Source of the DNA: Blautia faecis | Lineage (GTDB): Bacteria > Bacillota > Clostridia > Lachnospirales > Lachnospiraceae | DNA length: 64,000 nucleotides | Assembly: GCF_020554845.1 (NCBI RefSeq) | Contig: NZ_JAJCIA010000003.1 | Span: 111,090-175,089 of the forward strand | Reading direction: 5' to 3' | In this document: piece by piece, positions 35,599-43,554 of the stretch | Numbering within the stretch: the stretch's first letter is position 1 | Layout: the number at the start of each line of letters is the position of its first letter | Notes under the pieces: model-generated | Seen by the model: only the letters and a program-made list of their open reading frames with translations | The model's database searches: none | What the model was told of the DNA's origin: nothing | Translations under genes and position numbers: made by a program

Positions 35599-36269
35599 CT
35601 GTATTCCTCCAATATATAGCCCTGGCCAATTTTATTCTGAATAGGGTCAAATCCAATTGCAGCCTTTAGTTTTTTTCTCAGAGATGAAATGTGCACACGG
35701 ATGGAATTGCTGAAGGTATTTACACTTCCATCCCAAATATGTTCAATCATTTCTTCCGGTGAAATCACCCGGTTCTGATGGAGCAGGAAATATTCCAGAA
35801 GGCTGCTTTCTTTTCTGGTAAGGGAAAGCGGCACTCCATTTACAGAAGCTTCTCTTGTTCTGGTATCAAAGGTAAGCTGATTCCATTTCAGGCATACATC
35901 CTCCTGAACAAATTTCCGCCGGGTAAGGCTTCGGATTCTGGCTTCCAGCTCCTGGAAGTGAAAGGGTTTGGTAAGATAATCATTGGCGCCCAGATCCAGA
36001 CCGTTTACTTTATCTTCAATCTGATCCCGGGCAGACAGGATCAGAACCGGGGTATTCGTATTGTGTTCCCGGAACTGGCGGAGAATTTCCAGCCCGTCCG
36101 TGCCGGGAAGATTCAGATCCAGCAGAATCAGGTCATAATTTTCTGTCATACACAGGCAAAGCCCTTCGTCTCCATCGAAACAGATATCTGTTTCATAACC
36201 ATCTATGCGAAGTCCCTCCGCAACAGAGCGGCAGAGCTGTTCTTCGTCTTCTATAATTAAAATGTGCAT
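35595..36269 (-). CDS. OmpR/PhoB-family response regulator
   Basis: A 224-residue regulator. The receiver domain has phosphoacceptor Asp51 (LILLDLNLPGTDG) and Lys in LTKPFHF; the C-terminal winged-helix domain has ESSLLEYFLLHQNRVISPEE and SNSIRVHISSLRKKL. It is the first gene of the two-gene minus-strand operon, facing away from the TlpA-like gene across a 174-bp shared upstream region. Confidence 0.94.
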   Translation of the reverse strand: MHILIIEDEEQLCRSVAEGLRIDGYETDICFDGDEGLCLCMTENYDLILLDLNLPGTDGLEILRQFREHNTNTPVLILSARDQIEDKVNGLDLGANDYLTKPFHFQELEARIRSLTRRKFVQEDVCLKWNQLTFDTRTREASVNGVPLSLTRKESSLLEYFLLHQNRVISPEEMIEHIWDGSVNTFSNSIRVHISSLRKKLKAAIGFDPIQNKIGQGYILEEYR

Positions 36270-36443
36270 AACTGCTCCTTTCGTAATATGATTTTGCGCA
36301 GATCAGATACTCGCAAAAAAGAGAGTATTTATAATTTAAATATTATCATATTTTGAAAAAAATAAAAATCTTAACACAGATTTTATAGGAAAGATGTTAA
36401 AATACGTTCAGACAAATAAAAAACGCTGAAAGGAAAATTAAAA
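36270..36443. promoter_or_regulatory. Divergent control region between the two-component and redox operons
   Basis: This 174-bp AT-rich region should contain both promoters. A ribosome binding site, GAAAGGA, lies before the TlpA-like start and AAAGGAGCAG (reverse strand) before the regulator. No clear direct-repeat OmpR site could be picked out by eye. Confidence 0.45.
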
Positions 36444-37712
36444 ATGATGAATAAAAAAAGACTTATGGCAATTCTGGCAGCAGGAGTTCTGACAGCAACA
36501 TCTTTCAATCCGGCTATGATCAAGGCTGAAAGCGTATCAGCAGAAGAAGCTGGCATGGCAGTTCCTGCAGATGCAGCAGGCATGAGCGTACCTGCGGATG
36601 CAGCTGGCGCAGCAGTTTCAGCAGATGAGGCCGGCGCAGCAGTATCAGCAGACGAAGCCGGCGCAGTGGTAGCCGGTGACGGTTCTGAGACAGCTGTTTT
36701 CTCTGAAGATGGCACACCTGTGAAAAAAACAGTAAAAGCAGCAGATATCAATATGAAGGTGCAGGATTCCTACGATTTCCCATTCCTTGGCTTAAAGGCA
36801 GTCCTTCCGGAAGAACTGAAGAAACAGATCGAAAACTCCGATATGCTTATGATCACAGAGGAAGAATGGAATGATGACAGTACTGGCTTCAAGTATGCCT
36901 TTTTTCACTGGAATAAGCTTACTGAGGAGCAGAAAAACGAAGATGTAAACCTTCTTGGAACCGGCTATGAGGACTGGCTCAAGAGCATCGAAAGAGTTGG
37001 TACACTTGGTGTTTACAGCAAGGACGTGATTGATGATCTGGATTCTATCACTGGCTGTAACGAGCACAAAGAGCTGGGAACAAGCGAGGATGGAAATTAT
37101 AAGTACTATCTCAGCATTAATAAAGATGCAGAGTCTGACCTGACAGACGAGATCGAAAAAATTGAGACTACGATCACAGAAATGACAGCTTTTGATCCAA
37201 GCAAATCTGTATTTGATATGCCTGCAGAAAATGCCAACCCGGATGCAGGAAATGTAGGCGCATTTGAGACAACGGATATTGATGGAAATGCCTATACAGA
37301 AAAAGTATTCAGTGACTATGACCTGACTCTTGTAAACTGCTTTACAACCTGGTGCTCTCCGTGTGTAAATGAAATGCCAGACCTTGACAAGCTTTATCAG
37401 GAGATGAAGGAAAAGGGTGTGGGCGTAGTTGGAATGGTTATCGATTCTGTAGGCGAGGACGGAACTACAGATGAAGATACTGTGAAAAAAGCGCAGATTC
37501 TCAAGGAAAAAACAGGAGTTACCTATCCTCTTCTGATTCCGGATGCAGGAAACATGAATGGACGTATCAGCGGTCTCAGCAGCTTCCCGGAATCCTTCTT
37601 TGTAGATAAAGATGGAAACATTGTAGGAGATCCGATCATGGGCAGCAGAAATCTGGAAGACTGGAAAACAGCTGTAGAGGATGCACTGGAAAAAATTAAT
37701 TCCGAAAAATAA
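36444..37712 (+). CDS. Secreted TlpA-like thioredoxin-domain protein with N-terminal tandem repeats
   Basis: A 422-residue exported protein. The signal peptide ends at about residue 28, then five 9-residue repeats of the form AG(M/A)xVxAD(A/E) occur (36549-36683). A middle domain of ~200 residues is unassigned, and the C-terminal TlpA/ResA-like thioredoxin domain has the redox pair Cys304 and Cys307 (TTWCSPCVNEMP). It should reduce or oxidise disulfides outside the membrane. It is followed by a CXXC microprotein and a membrane ferredoxin, which could supply electrons across the membrane. AAAGGAAAA precedes the start. Confidence 0.88.
   Translation: MMNKKRLMAILAAGVLTATSFNPAMIKAESVSAEEAGMAVPADAAGMSVPADAAGAAVSADEAGAAVSADEAGAVVAGDGSETAVFSEDGTPVKKTVKAADINMKVQDSYDFPFLGLKAVLPEELKKQIENSDMLMITEEEWNDDSTGFKYAFFHWNKLTEEQKNEDVNLLGTGYEDWLKSIERVGTLGVYSKDVIDDLDSITGCNEHKELGTSEDGNYKYYLSINKDAESDLTDEIEKIETTITEMTAFDPSKSVFDMPAENANPDAGNVGAFETTDIDGNAYTEKVFSDYDLTLVNCFTTWCSPCVNEMPDLDKLYQEMKEKGVGVVGMVIDSVGEDGTTDEDTVKKAQILKEKTGVTYPLLIPDAGNMNGRISGLSSFPESFFVDKDGNIVGDPIMGSRNLEDWKTAVEDALEKINSEK
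36549..36683 (+). repeat. Five 27-bp tandem repeats within the TlpA-like gene
   Basis: Units start at 36549, 36576, 36603, 36630 and 36657, each coding for AG(M/A)(A/S)V(P/S)AD(A/E) or a degenerate form. Being in frame, copy-number changes would alter only the linker length. Confidence 0.8.
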
Positions 37713-37733
37713 AAAGTGGTTAGGGAATGTAGG

Positions 37734-37895
37734 ATGAAAAATTATATAAATAAAATCACTCAGTCCAAATGGACAGGAATCGCCCTTGCAGCGGTGGGGA
37801 TTCTGATGATGGCCTTTGGTATTTACCGGGGTGAAATGGAAGTTGTTTTTACAAAAGCTGTAAATATCTGTATGGAGTGTATTGGAATTGGATGA
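37734..37895 (+). CDS. CXXC-motif microprotein (CD1871A family-like)
   Basis: A 53-residue protein with a single membrane segment (about residues 15-31) and the C-terminal motif CMECIGIG, a CXXC pair followed by a hydrophobic Gly end. This matches the small 'CD1871A family CXXC motif-containing' proteins of Clostridia. TAGGGAATGTAGG precedes the ATG. It lies between the TlpA-like gene and the membrane ferredoxin, so it may relay electrons between them. The start, the stop (TGA 37893-37895) and the conserved context support a real gene. Confidence 0.8.
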   Translation: MKNYINKITQSKWTGIALAAVGILMMAFGIYRGEMEVVFTKAVNICMECIGIG

Positions 37896-37902
37896 TAAGA
37901 AA

Positions 37903-38745
37903 ATGAACATAAAAAACTGGCCCAGACATACCATACAGGCACTCTGGGCGGCACTTACAAATTCCCATATATCCGGATTTGTAACTGGAAAAATATATAC
38001 AGGAAAGCTGAAAAATGCCTGTGTTCCGGGACTGAACTGCTATTCATGTCCCGGGGCAGCAGGAGCCTGTCCCATTGGTTCCTTACAGGCTGTGGTTGGA
38101 AGCTGGAACTTTAAATTTGCCTACTACGTAATCGGATTTCTGATTTTTGTAGGTGCGATCCTGGGAAGGCTGGTGTGTGGTTTTCTCTGTCCGTTTGGAC
38201 TGATCCAGGATCTGCTGAATAAGATTCCTTTTCCAAAGAAAATCCGTACTTTCAAAGGAGACAAACTTCTTCGAAAGCTGAAATATGTGATTTTTCTGGT
38301 GTTTGTAATTCTGCTTCCCCTGTTTCTCACAGATATAATGGGTCAGGGAGCTCCCTATTTCTGTAAGCTGATCTGTCCGGCCGGAACTTTGGAAGGTGGA
38401 CTGCCGCTGGTACTTTTGAACAAGGCTATGCGCGGTGCCATTGGATGGCTGTACATATGGAAAAATACAATTCTGATCGTGACAATTGTTCTTTCCATTA
38501 TCATTTACAGACCATTTTGCCGTTATATTTGTCCGCTTGGCGCATTTTATTCCGTATTCAATAAGGTTTCCATTTACCGCTACCGTGTAGATATGGAAAA
38601 ATGCGTTCACTGTGGAAAATGTGCAAAGGCTTGCCAGATGGTGGTCAACCCTGTGGAAAACCCCAACAGTCCGGAATGTATCCGTTGCGGACGGTGTAAG
38701 CAGGCATGTCCGGTACACGCCATTGCGAGTGGGTGCAAGAGATAA
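37903..38745 (+). CDS. Membrane 4Fe-4S protein (NapH/NosR/CcdA-like ferredoxin)
   Basis: A 280-residue protein with about five membrane helices and many Cys motifs: CYSCPGAAGACPIG, CGFLCPFG, CKLICPAG and CRYICPLG, then two C-terminal ferredoxin motifs, CVHCGKCAKAC and CIRCGRCKQACP. The organisation resembles NapH/RnfB-like electron carriers (Fer4_5 plus Fer4). It probably moves electrons across the membrane to the CXXC and TlpA-like proteins. The ATG at 37903 is taken; a TTG at 37882 overlapping the microprotein is also possible. Confidence 0.85.
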   Translation: MNIKNWPRHTIQALWAALTNSHISGFVTGKIYTGKLKNACVPGLNCYSCPGAAGACPIGSLQAVVGSWNFKFAYYVIGFLIFVGAILGRLVCGFLCPFGLIQDLLNKIPFPKKIRTFKGDKLLRKLKYVIFLVFVILLPLFLTDIMGQGAPYFCKLICPAGTLEGGLPLVLLNKAMRGAIGWLYIWKNTILIVTIVLSIIIYRPFCRYICPLGAFYSVFNKVSIYRYRVDMEKCVHCGKCAKACQMVVNPVENPNSPECIRCGRCKQACPVHAIASGCKR

Positions 38746-38801
38746 CAGGAATGTTTTTACCATTTTTATGGGGATTAACTTTATGTATGTTTTATAAGTA
38801 A

Positions 38802-38860
38802 AAAAGCTTACTGCGATTTAGACATTGAAAAAATAAATGTCTAAGTTGTAGTAAGCTTTT
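38802..38860. terminator. Bidirectional terminator between ferredoxin and LDH-family genes
   Basis: AAAAGCTTAC (38802-38811) pairs with GTAAGCTTTT (38851-38860), with an inner TTAGACATT/AATGTCTAA stem. A-rich and T-rich flanks on both sides suit both convergent genes. Confidence 0.85.
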
Positions 38861-38873
38861 ATTGTTTATGGTG

Positions 38874-39830
38874 TCAGGAAATACTCTCGATTACATTACG
38901 GAGATAATTGTAGCAGATCTTAAGATTTTTCTCACCCTCTTTATCCAGCGGAATCTGCAGTGTGCGTTCCACGCCATTTCGTGAAATAACGCATGGAAGG
39001 CTCATTGCGATTCCTTCTAATCCGTATTCCCCTTCCAGAACAACGGAAGCCGGTACAACGGCACGTTCATTTCGCATAATGGCTCCTACAAGACGGCAGA
39101 CGCTGAGGGCGATGCCGGAGCTTGTGTAGCCCTTCAATTCTACAATGTCCAGACCGCTGACCTTCACCTCGTGAAGCAGCTTTTCACAGTCAACAGGCTC
39201 TTTCAGACCAAACTGTTTCTGAAAATCATGGAAAGGAATTCCTACAATATTAACCGCATTCCATGGAATAAAGCTTGTGCCGCCGTGTTCGCCCAGAACG
39301 AATCCGGTGACATTTTTTGCATCTACACCGCACAGGTCGGCAAGCATTTTATTGAAGCGGGCGGTGTCCAGAAGAGTACCGGTACCGATCAGAAGATTTC
39401 GGGGATAGTTGAATTCCTTCTGTGCAATATAAGTAAGAATGTCCATTGGATTTGAAACATTGATAATAATGGCAGAACGGGTGTAAGTGGTGATCTGTGT
39501 CATGATCTCCTTCATCACCTGTACATTGGTCTGCAGTAGCACCATGCGGTCACGGGAGTTACCTGGCTGAATGCTGGGACCTGCGGTGTTGATGATAATT
39601 TGGGCGTCTTTACAGTCCTCGTAGGTACCCACCCGGATGTTTGCGTTGGCACTGTATGCAAAGGCGGTGGTGTGGCTGGCATCCAGTACGACTCCCAATG
39701 CTTTTTTTTGATTTCTGTTTATGACAACGATCTCATCTGCAAGATTCATTCGCAGAAGAGAGTCCAGAATTGCAGATCCCACATGACCTGCGCCGATCAG
39801 AACAATTTTTCCATAACTTATATTTTCCAT
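38874..39830 (-). CDS. L-lactate/malate dehydrogenase-family oxidoreductase
   Basis: A 318-residue NAD-dependent 2-hydroxyacid dehydrogenase. The Rossmann motif is GAGHVGSAI, the catalytic His lies in LGEHGGTSF, and substrate Arg residues are in PGNSRDR and LDTARFN. In the mobile-loop segment GPSIQPGNSR, the position that is Gln in lactate and Arg in malate dehydrogenases appears to be Ile, so the true substrate may be another 2-keto acid. AAGGAG precedes the start (reverse strand). It is a single gene, divergent from the zinc operon. Confidence 0.88.
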   Translation of the reverse strand: MENISYGKIVLIGAGHVGSAILDSLLRMNLADEIVVINRNQKKALGVVLDASHTTAFAYSANANIRVGTYEDCKDAQIIINTAGPSIQPGNSRDRMVLLQTNVQVMKEIMTQITTYTRSAIIINVSNPMDILTYIAQKEFNYPRNLLIGTGTLLDTARFNKMLADLCGVDAKNVTGFVLGEHGGTSFIPWNAVNIVGIPFHDFQKQFGLKEPVDCEKLLHEVKVSGLDIVELKGYTSSGIALSVCRLVGAIMRNERAVVPASVVLEGEYGLEGIAMSLPCVISRNGVERTLQIPLDKEGEKNLKICYNYLRNVIESIS

Positions 39831-39980
39831 GATGTCAGGCTCCTTTAGAAATGTAAACTTTCATATATAGTGATGTCACCGATAGACGACATGTCTGTTT
39901 TGTGAATAAGAATAGCACTTGTGTGCTGCAGAAACAAGAGAATTTTTAATTGCACTGTAAAAAATACGGAGTGACAAAAA

Positions 39981-40041
39981 TGAAAACGATTTTCATATTG
40001 ACTTTGAAAAAGAATCTGCTATAATATGAAAATGATTTTCA
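39981..40041 (+). promoter_or_regulatory. Zur-type operator pair and promoter of the zinc operon
   Basis: Two 15-bp palindromes, TGAAAACGATTTTCA (39981-39995) and TGAAAATGATTTTCA (40027-40041), flank a promoter with -35 TTGACT (39998-40003) and -10 TATAAT (40020-40025), spacing 16. Binding at both sites would block the promoter. Fur-family repressors bind palindromes of this type, and the first gene downstream is such a repressor, so autoregulation by zinc is likely. Confidence 0.82.
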
Positions 40042-40058
40042 AATTGGAGGCGCGGGAA

Positions 40059-40478
40059 ATGAGCGAAAAAGCACAATATCGTACCAGACAGATTACAGAG
40101 CTGGAGAATTATCTGTGCTCTATGGAAGGAAAACATGTTACAGTCAGCGATATATGCAAATACTTTAAAAGTCAGGGGATTTCTATCGGAACCACAACGG
40201 TGTACCGCCAGCTTGATCGGATGGTGGAGCAGGGACTGGTTGCCAAATATGTGGTAGACGGCACCAGCAGTGCATGCTTCGAGTATCTGGGACATGATGA
40301 GCATTGTCATAAGCATATATGCTTTCATTGCAAATGCGAGAAGTGTGGAAAGGTGATTCATCTGGAATGCGGGGAAATGACACATCTGGGCGAGCATATG
40401 CTGGCAGACCATGGATTTCAGTGGGATTTTACCAGGACGGTGTTTTATGGAATCTGTGAGGAGTGTAGAGGAAAATAA
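40059..40478 (+). CDS. zur: Fur-family metal-responsive repressor, probably Zur
   Basis: A 139-residue Fur-family protein. The winged helix contains VTVSDICKYFKSQGISIGTTTVYRQLD, the metal-binding region is His/Cys-rich (HDEHCHKHICFHCKCEKCGK), and a C-terminal CEEC completes the structural zinc site. The ATG at 40059 follows TTGGAGG. It is the first gene of an operon with a zinc importer, which makes Zur more likely than Fur or PerR. Confidence 0.88.
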   Translation: MSEKAQYRTRQITELENYLCSMEGKHVTVSDICKYFKSQGISIGTTTVYRQLDRMVEQGLVAKYVVDGTSSACFEYLGHDEHCHKHICFHCKCEKCGKVIHLECGEMTHLGEHMLADHGFQWDFTRTVFYGICEECRGK

Positions 40479-41563
40479 TGAGGTTGAACATGCACAAATT
40501 AAAAAATAAATTCAAAAGGCTATTTATGTCAGCTGCCACAATAGGTACTGCCTGCCTTCTTGCAGGCTGCGGTGCAGGTGCGGCAGCAGGAACTGACAAT
40601 TCCAGTGTAACAGAAAGCCAGAGCGGGGTAAATGGCAGCGAACAGGAAAATGCCAGCTCAGATAGTCAGAAGCTTCAGATTGTAGCCACTATTTTTCCAG
40701 AATACGACTGGGTAAAGGAAATCCTGGGCGACCAGGCTGATAATGTTGATCTTACCCTGCTTTTGGGTAACGGAACAGACATGCATAGTTTCCAGCCTAC
40801 CATGGAAGATATTTTGAAAGTATCCACCTGTGACCTGTTTATTTATGTAGGCGGTGAGTCTGATTCCTGGGTTGCCGATGCATTGAAGGGCGCCGGAAAC
40901 CCAGACCGAAAAGCAATCAACCTGATGGACGTGTTGGGAGACCAGGTGAAGGAGGAAGAGATTGTAGAGGGGATGCAGGATGAAGATGGTCACACTCACG
41001 AAGAAGAGCATACCCACGATGATGAGCTGGAATACGATGAGCATGTCTGGCTGTCTTTGAAAAATGCGTCTCTATTCTGCGACACCATTGCCAGTAGTCT
41101 TGCTGATGCTGATCCGGAGCATTCCCGGCTTTATCAGCAGAACGCCGAGGCTTACGAAGAAAAACTGGCAGCTCTCGATCAGGAATACCAGACATCAGTG
41201 GAGAAATCCCAGTCCAAAACCCTGCTTTTTGCGGATCGTTTCCCGTTCCGCTATTTAATTGACGATTATAATCTTACTTACTACGCTGCATTTGCCGGCT
41301 GTTCCGCAGAAACAGATGCCAGCTTCGAGACCATTACATTTCTGGCTGGCAAGCTGGATGAGCTGAACCTTCCGGCTGTTCTCACTATCGAGAATTCCGA
41401 TCAGAAAGTGGCGAAAGCAGTGATTGAAAATACAAACACTAAGGATCAGAAGATTTTGACATTAAATTCCATGCAGTCCGTAACAACAAAGGATGTGGAA
41501 GAGGGAACCACATACCTTTCCATCATGGAAAATAATCTCCAGATTCTGAAGGAGGCATTATGA
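40478..41563 (+). CDS. znuA: Zinc ABC transporter substrate-binding lipoprotein
   Basis: A 361-residue cluster A-I binding protein with lipobox LLAGC near residue 30. The His/Asp/Glu-rich loop EDGHTHEEEHTHDDE is typical of zinc-binding ZnuA/AdcA proteins, and metal-ligand contexts (NGTDMHSFQPT, DEHVWLSL) are conserved. It captures zinc outside the membrane and hands it to ZnuB. The start lies in TAATG, overlapping the zur stop. Confidence 0.92.
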   Translation: MRLNMHKLKNKFKRLFMSAATIGTACLLAGCGAGAAAGTDNSSVTESQSGVNGSEQENASSDSQKLQIVATIFPEYDWVKEILGDQADNVDLTLLLGNGTDMHSFQPTMEDILKVSTCDLFIYVGGESDSWVADALKGAGNPDRKAINLMDVLGDQVKEEEIVEGMQDEDGHTHEEEHTHDDELEYDEHVWLSLKNASLFCDTIASSLADADPEHSRLYQQNAEAYEEKLAALDQEYQTSVEKSQSKTLLFADRFPFRYLIDDYNLTYYAAFAGCSAETDASFETITFLAGKLDELNLPAVLTIENSDQKVAKAVIENTNTKDQKILTLNSMQSVTTKDVEEGTTYLSIMENNLQILKEAL

Positions 41564-42273
41564 GTCTGATTACTTGTGAGAACCTTACATTGGGATATGA
41601 AGGAAAAGCGATTTTGTCCGGGCTGAATTTCAGCGTAAATTCCGGTGATTACCTTTGTATCGTAGGAGAAAACGGCTCTGGGAAATCCACACTGATGAAA
41701 ACCCTTCTTCATCTTCAGAGCCCTATGAGCGGCAGCATCATTCTGGGAGACGATTTAAAAATCAACGAGATTGGCTATCTGCCACAGCAGACTGCGCTTC
41801 AGAGAGACTTCCCTGCTTCGGTAGATGAAATTGTGATGTCTGGTTTCCTGGGAAGAATGGGGCTTCGTCCTTTTTACAATAAAGCAGAGAAAAAAGAAGC
41901 CTACGAATTGATGGAGAAAACCAGGATCACGGATCTGGCTGACCGTTGTTATCGCCAGTTGTCCGGCGGGCAGCAGCAGAGAGTGCTTCTGACCAGAGCT
42001 CTCTGCGCCACAAGGAAAATCCTCCTTCTGGATGAGCCTGTTTCTGGCCTGGATCCGGTTGCAACTGCGGATATGTACCAGATTATCAACGAATTAAATA
42101 AAGAAGATCGAGTAACCATCATCATGATTTCTCACGATATCGGTGAAGTAGCAACTTATGCAAGTCATGTGCTGCATATTGGGCAGAAGGTTTTCTTCGG
42201 AACAAAAGAGGAATATCTGGAAAGCAAGATTGGAAAGCGGCTTGTGGATGCTGGAGAGGAGGGAAAAGCATGA
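41560..42273 (+). CDS. znuC: Zinc ABC transporter ATP-binding protein
   Basis: A 237-residue ABC ATPase with Walker A GENGSGKST, signature LSGGQQQRV, Walker B LLLDEPVSGLD and switch His in MISHD. The start overlaps the znuA stop by 4 bp (ATGA) and the stop overlaps znuB by 4 bp, so translation is tightly coupled. Confidence 0.93.
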   Translation: MSLITCENLTLGYEGKAILSGLNFSVNSGDYLCIVGENGSGKSTLMKTLLHLQSPMSGSIILGDDLKINEIGYLPQQTALQRDFPASVDEIVMSGFLGRMGLRPFYNKAEKKEAYELMEKTRITDLADRCYRQLSGGQQQRVLLTRALCATRKILLLDEPVSGLDPVATADMYQIINELNKEDRVTIIMISHDIGEVATYASHVLHIGQKVFFGTKEEYLESKIGKRLVDAGEEGKA

Positions 42274-43115
42274 GCGGAATTTTTGAAAAACTGGCATTTT
42301 ATTTCCAGTATCCATTTGTGTGGTATGCTTTGATCGTAGGCGTGCTTATTGCACTTTGCTCCTCTCTTCTGGGGGTAACGCTGGTGCTGAAGCGGTTTTC
42401 CTTTATTGGGGATGGACTGTCCCATGTGGCATTCGGCGCTATGGCCGTTGCGTCGGTGCTGAATTTCAGCAACAATATGCTGTTCGTTATGCCGGTAACT
42501 GTGATCTGTGCGGTGCTGCTTCTTCGTACAGGACAGAGTACAAAGATCAAAGGAGATGCGGCAATCGCTATGATTTCGGTTGGAGCCCTGGCAGTTGGCT
42601 ATCTGCTGATGAATGTTTTTTCCACAGGTTCTAATATTTCCGGAGATGTGTGCAGCAGCCTGTTTGGTTCTACGTCAATCCTGACCCTGACCACATCTGA
42701 GGTGTGGCTGTGCGTAGTGGTGTCTGTTATTGTTGTGGCACTGTTTACAGTATTTTATCATAAGATATTTGCGGTTACCTTTGATGAAAATTTTGCAAAA
42801 GCTACTGGAACCAGGACAGATATGTACAATCTTCTGATTGCGGTGATCACAGCAGTGATCATTGTACTGGCTATGAATCTGGTGGGGTCCCTGTTGATCT
42901 CAGCTCTGATCATTTTCCCGGCACTGTCGGCAATGAGAATCTATAAACGATTCAGCGCAGTAATTATCTGTTCGGCGATTTTATCTGTGTTGTGTGCATT
43001 TCTTGGAATTATTGTTTCCATCCTGGGCGGAACGCCGGTAGGGTCTACTATTGTGGCTGTAGATATTGCGGCGTTTCTGGTGACAAGCCTGATTGGGAAG
43101 CTTTTAGAGAGATAG
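42270..43115 (+). CDS. znuB: Zinc ABC transporter permease
   Basis: A 281-residue ABC-3 family permease with about eight membrane helices and recognisable blocks (KRFSFIGDGLSHVAFGAMA, NLVGSLLISALIIFPALSA). Last gene of the zur-znuACB operon; a terminator follows. Confidence 0.93.
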   Translation: MSGIFEKLAFYFQYPFVWYALIVGVLIALCSSLLGVTLVLKRFSFIGDGLSHVAFGAMAVASVLNFSNNMLFVMPVTVICAVLLLRTGQSTKIKGDAAIAMISVGALAVGYLLMNVFSTGSNISGDVCSSLFGSTSILTLTTSEVWLCVVVSVIVVALFTVFYHKIFAVTFDENFAKATGTRTDMYNLLIAVITAVIIVLAMNLVGSLLISALIIFPALSAMRIYKRFSAVIICSAILSVLCAFLGIIVSILGGTPVGSTIVAVDIAAFLVTSLIGKLLER

Positions 43116-43132
43116 AATATGGTATAGAGCGG

Positions 43133-43150
43133 TAGAGTGTGTCTGAAAAA
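43133..43150. repeat. Degraded MITE-like end
   Basis: TAGAGTGTGTCTGAAAAA differs at two positions from the repeat terminus TAGAGCGTGTTTGAAAAA. Confidence 0.45.
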
Positions 43151-43191
43151 TCAGACAAGTTAATATGGCAGTTACTTAATATTCGATGTAT

Positions 43192-43237
43192 AGGGCGTTC
43201 TTGTAAGTGGTTCAGCTTGCAGGGAACGCCTTTTTTA
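43192..43237 (+). terminator. Terminator of the zinc operon
   Basis: GGCGTTC pairs with GAACGCC (43224-43230), with inner CTTGTAAG/CTTGCA pairing possible, followed by six T. Confidence 0.8.
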
Positions 43238-43374
43238 TGTAATAGGAAATTCTGTTGGAATTGCCTATTACATGAAAAAACCTACTGGATAGGAACGCGT
43301 TACGTCGGAAAGGGTAGCTGTCGCTCGGGGTGACCTGTCGCAGGCGGAGAATCCTGCAAGCTGGATTCTTTTTA
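43237..43374 (+). other. Structured non-coding segment, possible small RNA or repeat
   Basis: A 16-bp stem with one mismatch (ATGTAATAGGAAATTC at 43237-43252 against GAATTGCCTATTACAT at 43258-43273) is followed by ~70 nt of GC-rich sequence and then a terminator hairpin, AGAATCC/GGATTCT, with a T run (43348-43374). No ORF fits. It comes directly after the zinc-operon terminator. It could be a small RNA, a decayed mobile element or a repeat. Confidence 0.45.
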
Positions 43375-43554
43375 TATAAGCAATGAGAAAAATACTAACC
43401 AGAGTATAGTGCTTTTTCCTGGGTAAATTTCTTATAATATAGTTACAGCAGAATGATACAGTTGTAGAAAAAATTTCTGGTTACTGTTTTGTATCTGGCT
43501 GCAAAGTTAAAACTATATTTTTCAGAAAAATTATATGATTCAGGGAGGGTGCTT

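Noticed and set aside
36383..36751. Minus-strand Ala/Ser-rich ORF opposite the TlpA-like gene
   Set aside because: It mirrors the tandem repeats of the real gene on the plus strand and has no start signals.
39880..39940. Rex (NADH-sensing) operator upstream of the LDH-family gene
   Set aside because: TTGTGAATAAGAATAGCACT has only half of the TTGTGA...TCACAA palindrome.
43139..43333. 64-codon ORF after the zinc operon
   Set aside because: It runs through a repeat end, a terminator hairpin and the structured segment, and its translation resembles no protein.
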